Of a stretch of 64,000 nucleotides of DNA, positions 34,274 through 42,797 are shown piece by piece. The position numbers were made by a program, and so were the translations under genes. The notes under the pieces were generated by a model that saw nothing but the letters and a program-made list of their open reading frames with translations, ran no database searches and was not told where the DNA came from. Origin of the DNA: Desulfovibrio mangrovi (GTDB taxonomy: Bacteria; Desulfobacterota; Desulfovibrionia; Desulfovibrionales; Desulfovibrionaceae); the NCBI RefSeq assembly GCF_026230175.1, contig NZ_CP104208.1, forward strand, positions 744,001 to 808,000, read 5' to 3'. Position 1 is the first letter of the stretch. Each line of letters starts with the position of its first letter.

Positions 34274-35443
34274 TTAGTGGTGAAGCGTGGAGCTTACCCT
34301 TGCAAGGGTGATGTAGAGCATGAATGCTGAAAGAGCTGCACCGGCATAATACACGGCACTCAGGTCTCCGATCCAGAATACGAGCGTGAAGAACATGGGC
34401 GAGATGGTTTGGGCCAGCCGGAGTACGGTGCCATTTACTGCCATGACGGCAGCCCGTTGTTCAATGGGGGCGAGGCTGGTGAGCAGGGTGGTCAGGTTGG
34501 GGAAGTTGAACCCTTGCGCGAGGCCGAAGGTGCAGATGGGGATGAACATCCACCAGTAGTGAGGGGTGAGGGGGATGAGGATCATGGAGATGATGTACAG
34601 AACATGCCCAACGCACAGCATGGTGCGTTCGCTGAACCAGCGTGAAAGCTTGCCGATGAGGGCAGAGGCAAGGGCCGTAGCCAGTGAAGAGGCGCCGAAA
34701 AGTCCGCCGATGGCTGAAGGGGGAACATCAAAGGATGTATCCGCAAGTACGGGGAAAAAGGTGACTATAGGGCCGTACAGGATGAAGAATGTAAGCAGGG
34801 TGACAGCAAAGAGGGCAACAGCCTGTTTGCTCTGAACAATCTCTTTTGCTGATTTGAAGTAGCTCTTGAGATCCTGTTTTGATTCAGGTTCAGGCAGGTT
34901 CAGATGTTTGAGAACGGCATAGCACAACGGCAGGGCAACCAGTGGGAGGAAGAAGGGCCAGTGCCAGCCAAGCTCGCCGAGCAGTCCCCCAAGGGCGGGG
35001 AATATGGCGGTGCCCATGCCGAGCACGCCCGCATTGAGTCCCATGATGCGGGTGCGTTCCTTGCCTTTGTACAGGTCCCCGATGATGGTGGTGTAGAGCA
35101 CGCCCAGAGGTGCTGCGCCGATGCCCTGAATGAAGCGGAGTATGAGCAGGTCAGACAGGGTTTGTGCCAGCCCGCATGCTGCACCTGCAAGGCCGAAAAT
35201 GATAAGGCTGGGGATGAGTACTTTCTTTCTGCCGTAGCGGTCTGCCAGAATGCCCGCTACCGGAGCGAGAAAAATGCCCGGAAGAGTGAAGCCTGTCAGC
35301 ACAAGGCCTATGGTTTCCACAGGGGCTTGAAGCTCCCGCGCCAGAAGCGGCAGCACCGGCATGATGCTGGATACCCCCATGACGACCATGAGTGTCAGGC
35401 CGAAGATGATGGGGAGGTTTGAATTTTGGGGCGTGGATGACAA
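34274..35443 (-). CDS. MFS transporter
   Basis: 389 residues, about 12 membrane helices. Major facilitator signatures are GILADRYGRKKVLIPSL between helices 2 and 3 and RFIQGIGAAPLGVLY in helix 4. The layout resembles drug/H+ antiporters of the DHA1 group. The substrate is unknown. The DhaL-DegV gene follows 149 bp downstream on the same strand. Confidence 0.85.
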   Translation of the reverse strand: MSSTPQNSNLPIIFGLTLMVVMGVSSIMPVLPLLARELQAPVETIGLVLTGFTLPGIFLAPVAGILADRYGRKKVLIPSLIIFGLAGAACGLAQTLSDLLILRFIQGIGAAPLGVLYTTIIGDLYKGKERTRIMGLNAGVLGMGTAIFPALGGLLGELGWHWPFFLPLVALPLCYAVLKHLNLPEPESKQDLKSYFKSAKEIVQSKQAVALFAVTLLTFFILYGPIVTFFPVLADTSFDVPPSAIGGLFGASSLATALASALIGKLSRWFSERTMLCVGHVLYIISMILIPLTPHYWWMFIPICTFGLAQGFNFPNLTTLLTSLAPIEQRAAVMAVNGTVLRLAQTISPMFFTLVFWIGDLSAVYYAGAALSAFMLYITLARVSSTLHH

Positions 35444-35651
35444 TGCGGGCTCGCTGGCAAATAATTTAAAGCACTTCCGGTCTACTAGTTCCGTGCGCCG
35501 TGAACGTCAAGCCGCCTGGAGACCAATTCGTGCGTCATGATACGGTTGCCATTGTGGTGGCTACAGGCTATGTTCAAGAGTATTGCTGCTGACAACAAGT
35601 CGAAATGAAACGTTTCTTTCACTATAGAGCTCTACCGCGTCCGGAGATATT

Positions 35652-35813
35652 ATGACTGATGAAAAGAGAATTCGGTGTCCATATTGCCAGAAGGTGTTCA
35701 AGCTGAAAGTGAAGCCCATGCGGGATGATCAGAAGACCGTAAACCTACAGTGTCCTTACTGTAAGGAGAGTCTGGCGTTGACCAGAGAGATGATTTATTC
35801 GTCGCAGTCCTGA
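35652..35813 (+). CDS. Small zinc-ribbon protein, 53 residues
   Basis: A short gene: ATG at 35652 with GGAG 5 bases upstream. It encodes two CPYC knuckles about 24 residues apart (IRCPYCQKVFKL and LQCPYCKESLAL), the pattern of a zinc ribbon. It is basic and soluble, probably binding nucleic acid or protein. It is divergent from the MFS gene and ends before a good terminator, so it is a complete transcription unit. Partner unknown. Confidence 0.75.
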   Translation: MTDEKRIRCPYCQKVFKLKVKPMRDDQKTVNLQCPYCKESLALTREMIYSSQS

Positions 35814-35848
35814 TTGCCGGCCTGACCGGAGTTGAACGTGTCCAGATT

Positions 35849-35878
35849 AGCCTCTTCGTAACCGGAGAGGCTTTTTTA
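35849..35878 (+). terminator. Bidirectional terminator between zinc-ribbon gene and hybrid kinase
   Basis: An AGCCTCTTC / GGAGAGGCT stem (one G-T pair) is followed by six T. It ends at the stop codon of the minus-strand kinase-like gene. Confidence 0.75.
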
Positions 35879-38800
35879 TTACAGGGGCACGCCTGAACGG
35901 TTGGAGTAGAGGGCGCTCAGTTTTTCAATGTCGTTTATGAGTTCGCTCCAGTTTTCCTGCTCAAGGTGCAGCTCCATTGCCGTTGAGATGGGGGAGGATT
36001 CTGCCGCGATGGCTGATGGCAGGCTCCGCAGCATGGCAGGAAGCATGCGTTTTACAGATGCCTGTTTTTTCAGGGTTGAGGCTCGCCGCAACAACTCGAG
36101 CCGACCAGCAAGCGGGTTGAACTGCTGAGTGCTGTTTTGTTTCTGCGTGTCAGATTTCGAGATGGCGCATGCCATGACAGATGAAAGGGAGCTGTTGCTC
36201 TGCGCGTTACGAATGGTTGTTTCAAGCTTCGTGGCTGTAACGGGTTTCGTGATCATCCCCTGAATTCCGGCCTCGCGACATGGTTTTTCCACTTGTTCTC
36301 TGGGGTGCAGGGAGATTGCGATGATGGGGGGAGGCGGGATTGCCCTTCCTGCCAATTCGCTTCTGATTCTTCTGGCTACCATGAAGCCGTTTGTTACTTG
36401 CATCTCCAGATCAAGGAAGATGATTTCCGGCCGGAGGGTTCGGGCGCTGGCGATGGCGTCCTCGACTATGGAAAAAGTCAGGCACTCCATGGAAAGCTGG
36501 TTCAGCAGCAGGCCCATCAAGCGTGCATCGTTTGGATCAGGGCATAGGGCGATGGCTCTGCGGGTTGCCTGTTCGTAGTTGTGTTGAGCGTCATTCTCAG
36601 GCGTGGAAGGTTGTAGTTGATCATGGTGAATGCGATGATCTCTGCTGCCGTCAAAGGTGATGGTGTCGATACGTCCGGTGCCTGTCCCGTGCTTATTATC
36701 GCGTGTCTGGTTGTCGTTTCCGGGTAAGCTTCGGGGGAGGCGGTGTGTATGAAATGGGATGATGAATGAAGTTATGCCGCACGATGGAGAAGCCAGGGAG
36801 ACTATGTTGCCCTGGAAGAGGTTAATCAGAGAGGAGAAAAATTGGCGTTGCACACCTGAATAGTCCAGGTCCGCAGAGTCGGTCGGCGGCAGGGCCAGGC
36901 GTTTATCGTTACCGGAGTCCGTAAACGAGAAGAGCAGGTGTAGGGTGGCATCCTCTGTTCCGAGTGCCTGATTAAGAATGTCTGACTCCGTCGGGGGGGC
37001 GGCGGAAGTGACTGATAAATGGATTGCCGTGCTTGCGTTGTGCTGCAGGTGGACTTTGGCTGCCATTTGCAGCAGTTGTCTTAAGCGGTTCTGGTCTGTG
37101 GTTACAATTACAGGGAGTTCCGGAGCTATCTCGTGCGTGATGGTGGAGCTGTTCTCCTGTTCGTGCGCAAGAGCTTCCGAGGCGATCTGAATGGCCTTGC
37201 GGATATCGTAAAGTCCCTCATGCAGGTACATCCTGCCCGATTCGGCTCGCGCAAAGTCAAGAAGACAGCTGGAGAAGTGCTGTATCTTGTGGCAGGCATG
37301 TTTGATTTTTAGAGCGATATTCTGTCTTGAGGTTTCGGGTTCTGCGCTTGCAATACTTTTGCATGCCAAGATTATTTCACTGCAGGGGGGCATCATGGCA
37401 GAGCCGACTTCTTCAAGCAGGGCCGTTCTGGAAAGGCGGGTTCTGTTTTCCGCTTCCTTGTCACATTCCTGCTGTATTTTGCATTTCTGGTCGTCAATAT
37501 TGATGATGCAACCTTCAAAGAGCAAGCCGCCGTCGGTGTCGGTTACGCAACGAACCGACACAAGTCCCCAGAATGTACTTCTGTCCTTCTTCCGGAATTC
37601 AGCTTCAAAGTTCCGCACCTGTCCGTAGGTGGAAAGGAGCTGCTTCAGCTCGTCCCGTCTGGCCGGGTCCACATAGGCACCAGTGTCGACGGTGAGCTTG
37701 GTGTCCAGAATGTCTTCCATGTTGTAGTAACCGAACATGCTGATGAGGGCTGGGTTGGCATCGAGGAGCTGGCCCTCTGGTGAGGTGACAAAGATGCCTT
37801 CCAGCGCGTTTTCGAAGATGCTCTGATACTTGCGTTTGATGGTAATTGATTCCTGTTCGTGTTTGTTGAACCTCTCTGTCATCTCGTCGTATTCTTTCAT
37901 AATTAATGGGGGAATGTCTGCTGATGCGCTGCTTGCATCGCGTAGCCTGAGTGGTGAGAAGTTTCGTAATAGTTGGGCAATGGCAATATGCCTGGCCTTG
38001 AGGCGCAGGTCCTGCTTTCGTGTGATGTGGAGGTTGTATCCGGCGAAAATAGCCAGCAGCAATATGAAGAGGGCGAATGAATTCAGGCTCAGGTTTATCA
38101 GTGGGGCTGAGCTGATTACTGCACCTAGTGCTGCTACGACATTCCCCATTTTGTCCCTTATGAAGGTGTATTCTGCCAGATAGTATGTTTCGTCGGATAG
38201 TATGAATCTGGGGAATATGGATGGGGTACCGGATGATTGGGCATAGGTCCATTCTTCCGTGGTCGAAAGCGAGATGCTCGCGTTGAGTGATGATGCGGTT
38301 TGTGTCGGGGTTCCCCAGATAAGCAGCAGTTCAGTATCCTCGTGCTTGTTCAGCTTATGAAGCAACGCTGAGTCTATTGGCGTGCTGACGATGATTTTGC
38401 CAACCGGGGCGTTGTTGTTGCGGACGATGTCTGCAGCATACAGGTAGAGCACCCCGTCTGCGACCATGATGTCGGAGGAAGGGGAGGGCTTGATGGTGGC
38501 TTGCATGAGGATGCGTTTGCGCAACGACGCGGGCAATGGGGGGGAGGTGGCGGAGGAGGGCAATATGGCTACCCTTACGTTGTCATTGTCGAATACCTCG
38601 ATTGTTCGCCATGGTAAGGGGGTGATGCCGGGGATGTTGTTGTCTGTCTCTGAAGTGGATTCATTCTGGAGTTGCAGAAAATGCAGCAGCTGTGCGGACA
38701 TGCAGAGAGCAGCTGCCTGATTTTGCAAGGCCTGCTGCATGGCCAGCAGCTCTATTCTGGTTTCCTTGAGATTCTTTGAGATGATGATGTTCAGGTGATG

Positions 38801-38911
38801 CCATTCCCTGTAGATGACCATGCTCATGAAAATGGTCAGGCACAAGGCAAAGGGGATGAGCGGAGTCCAAAACCGTCTCCATGTTGAGGGGGGGGGTAGG
38901 CGATGAGACAT
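35879..38911 (-). CDS. Membrane hybrid histidine-kinase-like protein with lost phospho-acceptor histidine
   Basis: 1010 residues. Membrane helices at about 14-34 and 273-295 enclose a 240-residue periplasmic sensor. PAS domain at about 355-475. The kinase region (495-720) has LLEEVGSAMMPPCSEII where a canonical chain has MSHEIRTPLN, so A505 replaces histidine. The N-box reads RQLLQMAAKV, without its asparagine, and the glycine boxes are also eroded. Receiver domain at about 785-905 keeps D834 (IFLDLEM) and K889 (ITKPV). The acidic pair is weak. A C-terminal Hpt-like helical stretch lacks the HxLKG histidine. Predicted to be a pseudokinase that senses or docks rather than phosphorylates. Confidence 0.8.
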   Translation of the reverse strand: MSHRLPPPSTWRRFWTPLIPFALCLTIFMSMVIYREWHHLNIIISKNLKETRIELLAMQQALQNQAAALCMSAQLLHFLQLQNESTSETDNNIPGITPLPWRTIEVFDNDNVRVAILPSSATSPPLPASLRKRILMQATIKPSPSSDIMVADGVLYLYAADIVRNNNAPVGKIIVSTPIDSALLHKLNKHEDTELLLIWGTPTQTASSLNASISLSTTEEWTYAQSSGTPSIFPRFILSDETYYLAEYTFIRDKMGNVVAALGAVISSAPLINLSLNSFALFILLLAIFAGYNLHITRKQDLRLKARHIAIAQLLRNFSPLRLRDASSASADIPPLIMKEYDEMTERFNKHEQESITIKRKYQSIFENALEGIFVTSPEGQLLDANPALISMFGYYNMEDILDTKLTVDTGAYVDPARRDELKQLLSTYGQVRNFEAEFRKKDRSTFWGLVSVRCVTDTDGGLLFEGCIINIDDQKCKIQQECDKEAENRTRLSRTALLEEVGSAMMPPCSEIILACKSIASAEPETSRQNIALKIKHACHKIQHFSSCLLDFARAESGRMYLHEGLYDIRKAIQIASEALAHEQENSSTITHEIAPELPVIVTTDQNRLRQLLQMAAKVHLQHNASTAIHLSVTSAAPPTESDILNQALGTEDATLHLLFSFTDSGNDKRLALPPTDSADLDYSGVQRQFFSSLINLFQGNIVSLASPSCGITSFIIPFHTHRLPRSLPGNDNQTRDNKHGTGTGRIDTITFDGSRDHRIHHDQLQPSTPENDAQHNYEQATRRAIALCPDPNDARLMGLLLNQLSMECLTFSIVEDAIASARTLRPEIIFLDLEMQVTNGFMVARRIRSELAGRAIPPPPIIAISLHPREQVEKPCREAGIQGMITKPVTATKLETTIRNAQSNSSLSSVMACAISKSDTQKQNSTQQFNPLAGRLELLRRASTLKKQASVKRMLPAMLRSLPSAIAAESSPISTAMELHLEQENWSELINDIEKLSALYSNRSGVPL

Positions 38912-38982
38912 GCGGCTCTCCTCCGAAAAGAGTCAGAGAAGAGACTATAGACGCTCTTTGAGGCTTTGGAAATTATTCTGTC

Positions 38983-39558
38983 TTACTTCATGGAATACAT
39001 TGAGTTGGTGCGATGGCTTACGATCTCATTCTCGGGACAACTGGACGACTCGGAAACAAGGAGGTGAACTTCCATGGTACGTTTGCCGAAGTGGAGTGCG
39101 CGTTCCGTGTCAAACATGAATATGTCGATCTGGTTTCTTTTTGATTCAGCCATCAGATCATCAATGGTGAATATGCCCATCTGTTTGATGTAGATTTTTC
39201 GTCCGAAAACCCACCCTTGATCGAACAGGTCGCGGGAAACGGCCACGATACCGTGACGTACCTTGCGGTTTGAGGCGGTGGTGAACGGCGTGTTGTCGGT
39301 TTCGTCTTCTCGTGGGCTGTACGCCGTAACCCGCACAGTTTTTTTGCGTTGTATAGCCTGTATGCTTCCCTTGTTTGCCATAGTCATTTTCAAGGCGAGG
39401 AGGCTTCTGACGTATCCTGCCGTGATATCAGACTGAATCTCTGTAATATCTTTCTGTTGCGCTCTCAATTGTTCTGAAAGGGCAATAATGTCCTGGTTTT
39501 GAACAAAAATGACTGCTGTAAGAGCAATGAATATTGTAATACATATTGCGTTTTTCAT
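38983..39558 (-). CDS. Membrane-anchored 3D (double-psi barrel) domain protein
   Basis: 191 residues from the ATG at 39558. An N-terminal membrane anchor (AICITIFIALTAVIFV) precedes a short coiled coil and a 3D domain at about 75-165. Matches to the domain: VRVTAYSP, TDNTPFTTASNRKV, GIVAVSRDL, FGRKIYI, and the acidic IDDLM and IDIFMFD positions. This fold occurs in MltA/RlpA-like peptidoglycan-active proteins, so a cell-wall role is likely. It is followed by the pseudokinase gene after 71 bp on the same strand. Confidence 0.7.
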   Translation of the reverse strand: MKNAICITIFIALTAVIFVQNQDIIALSEQLRAQQKDITEIQSDITAGYVRSLLALKMTMANKGSIQAIQRKKTVRVTAYSPREDETDNTPFTTASNRKVRHGIVAVSRDLFDQGWVFGRKIYIKQMGIFTIDDLMAESKRNQIDIFMFDTERALHFGKRTMEVHLLVSESSSCPENEIVSHRTNSMYSMK

Positions 39559-39850
39559 GTTATACCGCAATGGTTGTTGTTGTAGAGTGTTGGTGTGGTG
39601 ATTTTTGCTATGCTATGGTTAAGATCGTATTGATTTTTGTTCAATGATAAGTTTGTTGCACGGTATTATGTGCATGTAGTGTGGATTTTTGCTGTGTTGT
39701 AACATTGTTGTAACCTGTTTTCATAAGAATATCTGAGGCCGCACAACTGTCGATAATCCTTAACGCAATCGTAACAGCAGATAGCCATAACTCGGTGCTG
39801 AAGCTGGTCGCCATGTCGGTTGACCGGAATATGATTGTAATGAGGAAGTT
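39559..39850 (+). other. AT-rich divergent regulatory region
   Basis: 292 bp, clearly more AT-rich than the flanking genes, between the 3D-domain gene (minus) and the chemoreceptor gene (plus). It should hold both promoters. A GTCGATAA core like the flagellar-sigma -10 occurs at 39749-39756, but no TAAA is present at the right distance. Confidence 0.4.
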
Positions 39851-42274
39851 ATGTTGCTGCGCACAAAAATATTGGCATTTTGTTTGGTTATCGGGCTGGT
39901 TCCTTTGTTCGTGATGGGTGTTTACAGTGTGCAGACCGCATCGACGAGTCTGAAGAATTCGGCTTTCGATCAGCTGCGGGCCGTCAGCGACGTGCAGCAG
40001 GACAGCCTGCAGGGGCTGATGGATCAGTGGAAGCATGCCACGGTCATCTATTCGCAGGTCAAGGAGGTTTACAATGCCATTGGCATGATACGGGACACCC
40101 TTTATGGCAAAGCCAAAGAGGGCGAGAAGATGCCCCTTGATGAGGAATATGAAGGCATTTACGACTTCGTGAAGGCGGCGTTCGTCCCGTTTGTGAAGGA
40201 GTTCGGATTCGAGGATGCCCTGCTGTTGGATGACTACGGCAGGGTTGTTTTTTCCGTGGCCCGGGGCAATGACCTTGGAGAGGATTTTGTCAACGGACCC
40301 TATCGCAATACGAATCTCGCCCGCGCCTGGCAAAAGGCGGTCAAGGGCGAGTTCGCATTTGTGGATGTAGAGGCGTATGCCCCGCTCGGCGGCAAGCCTG
40401 CTGCCTTCATGGCTGCGCCGGTGTACAGTTACACCGGAGACATTCTGGGGGTTGCCGCGCTCAGGCTGCCTCTTGAGCATGTCAAACACATCGTATCCCA
40501 GCGCGCCGGCATGGGAGAAACCGGCGAGTCATATCTTGTCAATCAGGACAAGGTGATACGCTCCGATTCCCGAAGGGATTTGAAGAGGCATTCGCTTGCC
40601 GCCGCTGTTGCAGACCCGAAGGGTGGCATGGCGGATACGGATGCCGTGAACCGGGCTCTTGCAGGGGAGCGGGGCGTGATGGTCGGCGCAAGCTATGACG
40701 GTGCGGAATATCTGACAGCATTCGCTCCGGTTGAACTGGGAAATGTATCCTGGGTGCTTGTTACGGAAATAACCACGGAAGAGGCATTCAGGCCGGTTAC
40801 CCGTCTGCGAATGGTAACATTGGGGCTGGGGGTGGCGACAGCCCTGCTGGTGATGGGAGGAACGTGGTGGTTCCTGCGGCGTTCCATTGCGGATCCTTTC
40901 AGGCGTATCATTGCCTATGTTCAGGCCGTGGCGGGGGGCAACCTCCATGCCGCGCCCGAAGGAGTCTTCAAGGGCGAGATTGGGCAGGTAACGGACGCGG
41001 TGGCTCTGATGGTCGGCCAACTCAAGGTAAAGCTGGGCTTCTCGGAGGGGATTCTCACCGGTATGACTATGCCTGCTGTGGTGGTGGATGAGAATAACAA
41101 TGTATCTTTTGTTAACCGCTATTTTCTCGACATGATGGAGTTTGACGGCAGTCCCGATATCTATTTCGGCAAACCCGCCGCCCTTCTTCTGCAGCATCAG
41201 GAGGGAGGCAGGGGCTCAACGTCGCTGGCCATGCGCGAGCAGAAGGCGGTCTTCAATGTCGAACGGCACTGGACAACGGACAAGGGGAATGCGCGCACCG
41301 TGCGGATTGATTGCGCGCCTCTCTATGATCTGGACAAACAGCTTATCGGGGCCATCGCTCTGGTGACCGACCTGACGGATATTCGTATCAAGGAGGCACA
41401 GATCAGCGAGCAGAACTCCATGATGCTGGAGGTAGCGGAGCAGGCTGAAGTGATTGCCGAGAATCTTTCAACGGAGGCGGAGGAACTTTCCCGGCAGGTG
41501 GAGCATGTGGGGGAAGGTGCCCGTATGCAGGTAGACAAGCTGGGACAGACTGCCGCCATTATCGAGGAGATGAATCAGGAGCTTCAGGAGGCTGCCCGGT
41601 ATGCGGAAGCTGCCGTAACGGATGCTGATTCCGCCATGCGCAAGGCTGAAGAGGGGACCGAGGTCATGGGCCGGACAACGGCTGCCATGAACCGTGTGCA
41701 GGCGCTTTCGGAGAATCTGCGGGAGAGCATGCATCATCTCGGAGCGCAGGCAGATGCCATTGGCGGCATATTGGAAGTAATCAGCGACATTGCCGACCAG
41801 ACCAATCTGCTTGCCCTGAACGCTGCCATTGAGGCTGCGCGGGCTGGTGAGGCGGGGAGAGGGTTTGCCGTGGTTGCGGACGAAGTGCGCAAGCTGGCCG
41901 AACGAACCATGGCGGCAACCGGTGAAGTGAACAAGAGTGTCCGGAGCATTCAGAACACGGCCCACGAGAATATCAAACACACGGACGCCGCCGTTGCGGC
42001 CGTATCGGAAGGCAACGAGCTCGTCGTTGCGTCTGAACGTTCATTAAACGAGATCGCGCAGCTTTCCGTTTCCATGGGCGAGCAGATTCAACGTATTGCG
42101 GAACTCTCCCGCGAGCATTCGGATCAGCATGGTTCCATCATCAAGGCTGTTGAGGATATCCGGACCATTGCAACAGAGACCGGCACGGGCATGACGGAGT
42201 CGGAGCAGGTGGTCAACGGGCTGGCAGGCAACGCGCATGAACTGAATGATCTGATCGGCAGGCTGAAGCAGTAG
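39851..42274 (+). CDS. Methyl-accepting chemotaxis protein, Cache-HAMP-PAS-signalling
   Basis: 807 residues. Membrane helices at about 8-28 and 325-345 enclose a periplasmic double-Cache type sensor. HAMP domain follows, then a PAS domain at about 400-520 and a long coiled-coil signalling domain with an intact tip ([37 protein letters not shown]). It should couple to CheA/CheW. Start [10 protein letters not shown] with GGAAGT upstream. The double-Cache fold suggests amino-acid or organic-acid ligands. Ends near a hairpin shared with ybeY. Confidence 0.92.
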   Translation: MLLRTKILAFCLVIGLVPLFVMGVYSVQTASTSLKNSAFDQLRAVSDVQQDSLQGLMDQWKHATVIYSQVKEVYNAIGMIRDTLYGKAKEGEKMPLDEEYEGIYDFVKAAFVPFVKEFGFEDALLLDDYGRVVFSVARGNDLGEDFVNGPYRNTNLARAWQKAVKGEFAFVDVEAYAPLGGKPAAFMAAPVYSYTGDILGVAALRLPLEHVKHIVSQRAGMGETGESYLVNQDKVIRSDSRRDLKRHSLAAAVADPKGGMADTDAVNRALAGERGVMVGASYDGAEYLTAFAPVELGNVSWVLVTEITTEEAFRPVTRLRMVTLGLGVATALLVMGGTWWFLRRSIADPFRRIIAYVQAVAGGNLHAAPEGVFKGEIGQVTDAVALMVGQLKVKLGFSEGILTGMTMPAVVVDENNNVSFVNRYFLDMMEFDGSPDIYFGKPAALLLQHQEGGRGSTSLAMREQKAVFNVERHWTTDKGNARTVRIDCAPLYDLDKQLIGAIALVTDLTDIRIKEAQISEQNSMMLEVAEQAEVIAENLSTEAEELSRQVEHVGEGARMQVDKLGQTAAIIEEMNQELQEAARYAEAAVTDADSAMRKAEEGTEVMGRTTAAMNRVQALSENLRESMHHLGAQADAIGGILEVISDIADQTNLLALNAAIEAARAGEAGRGFAVVADEVRKLAERTMAATGEVNKSVRSIQNTAHENIKHTDAAVAAVSEGNELVVASERSLNEIAQLSVSMGEQIQRIAELSREHSDQHGSIIKAVEDIRTIATETGTGMTESEQVVNGLAGNAHELNDLIGRLKQ

Positions 42275-42297
42275 GCCTGTGAAGTAGCTTTAAGGGA

Positions 42298-42320
42298 CGG
42301 GAGAGGGGGTTCCTCTCCCG
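42298..42320 (+). terminator. Hairpin between convergent chemoreceptor and ybeY genes
   Basis: A perfect 9-bp stem CGGGAGAGG / CCTCTCCCG with a 5-base loop. The T-tract is poor on both strands, so termination may be weak or Rho-assisted. Confidence 0.45.
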
Positions 42321-42344
42321 GATGGCGCAATGGACGGAAGAGAA

Positions 42345-42791
42345 TCAGGCGGTGGCAAGTGCTGCAAGGGCGCTTGCCGCCGCTTTTTCCGTGAGGTCGA
42401 ACATCTCTTCGCTGTGGTCGTAGCCTGCCAGATGGAGCGTGCCATGGGCAATGAGCCGTAAGGCATGCTCCGTCACATCCTGATGGTAGAGCAGGGCTTC
42501 GCGTATTGTCGTGTCCAGCGAGAGGGCAAGCCAGCCCATGTGCCAGCCTGCGGGCATGTCCGAAATGGAGTCCGCATCGGTGGACGGAAATGAGAGTATG
42601 TTCGTGGGGCCGTCGCAGCCCAGAAACGTCCTGTTCAGTTCGGCAACCTCAGCGTCGCTTACGAGGTTCAGGTCCAGCGAGGCGCCTTCGTGTCCGATGG
42701 CGGTGCAGATGGTTTCCACGCACAGGCGCAGCTCGGAGCGGGTCAGGGGCAGCAGCCACGAGATGCCTTCAGCTTTCTTGATCTGTATCAT
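42345..42791 (-). CDS. ybeY: Endoribonuclease YbeY
   Basis: Zinc-dependent RNase for 16S rRNA 3'-end maturation and ribosome quality control. 148 residues. The signature HGTLHLAGYDH carries the three metal-binding histidines. The upstream LNRTFLGCDGPTNILSF also fits. It is the last gene of phoH-pgpH-ybeY, 6 bp after pgpH. Confidence 0.93.
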   Translation of the reverse strand: MIQIKKAEGISWLLPLTRSELRLCVETICTAIGHEGASLDLNLVSDAEVAELNRTFLGCDGPTNILSFPSTDADSISDMPAGWHMGWLALSLDTTIREALLYHQDVTEHALRLIAHGTLHLAGYDHSEEMFDLTEKAAASALAALATA

Positions 42792-42797
42792 GCAGCG

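Noticed and set aside
39730-39756. Flagellar-sigma promoter before the chemoreceptor gene
   Set aside because: GTCGATAA resembles the -10, but TAAA is absent at the needed 15-bp distance.
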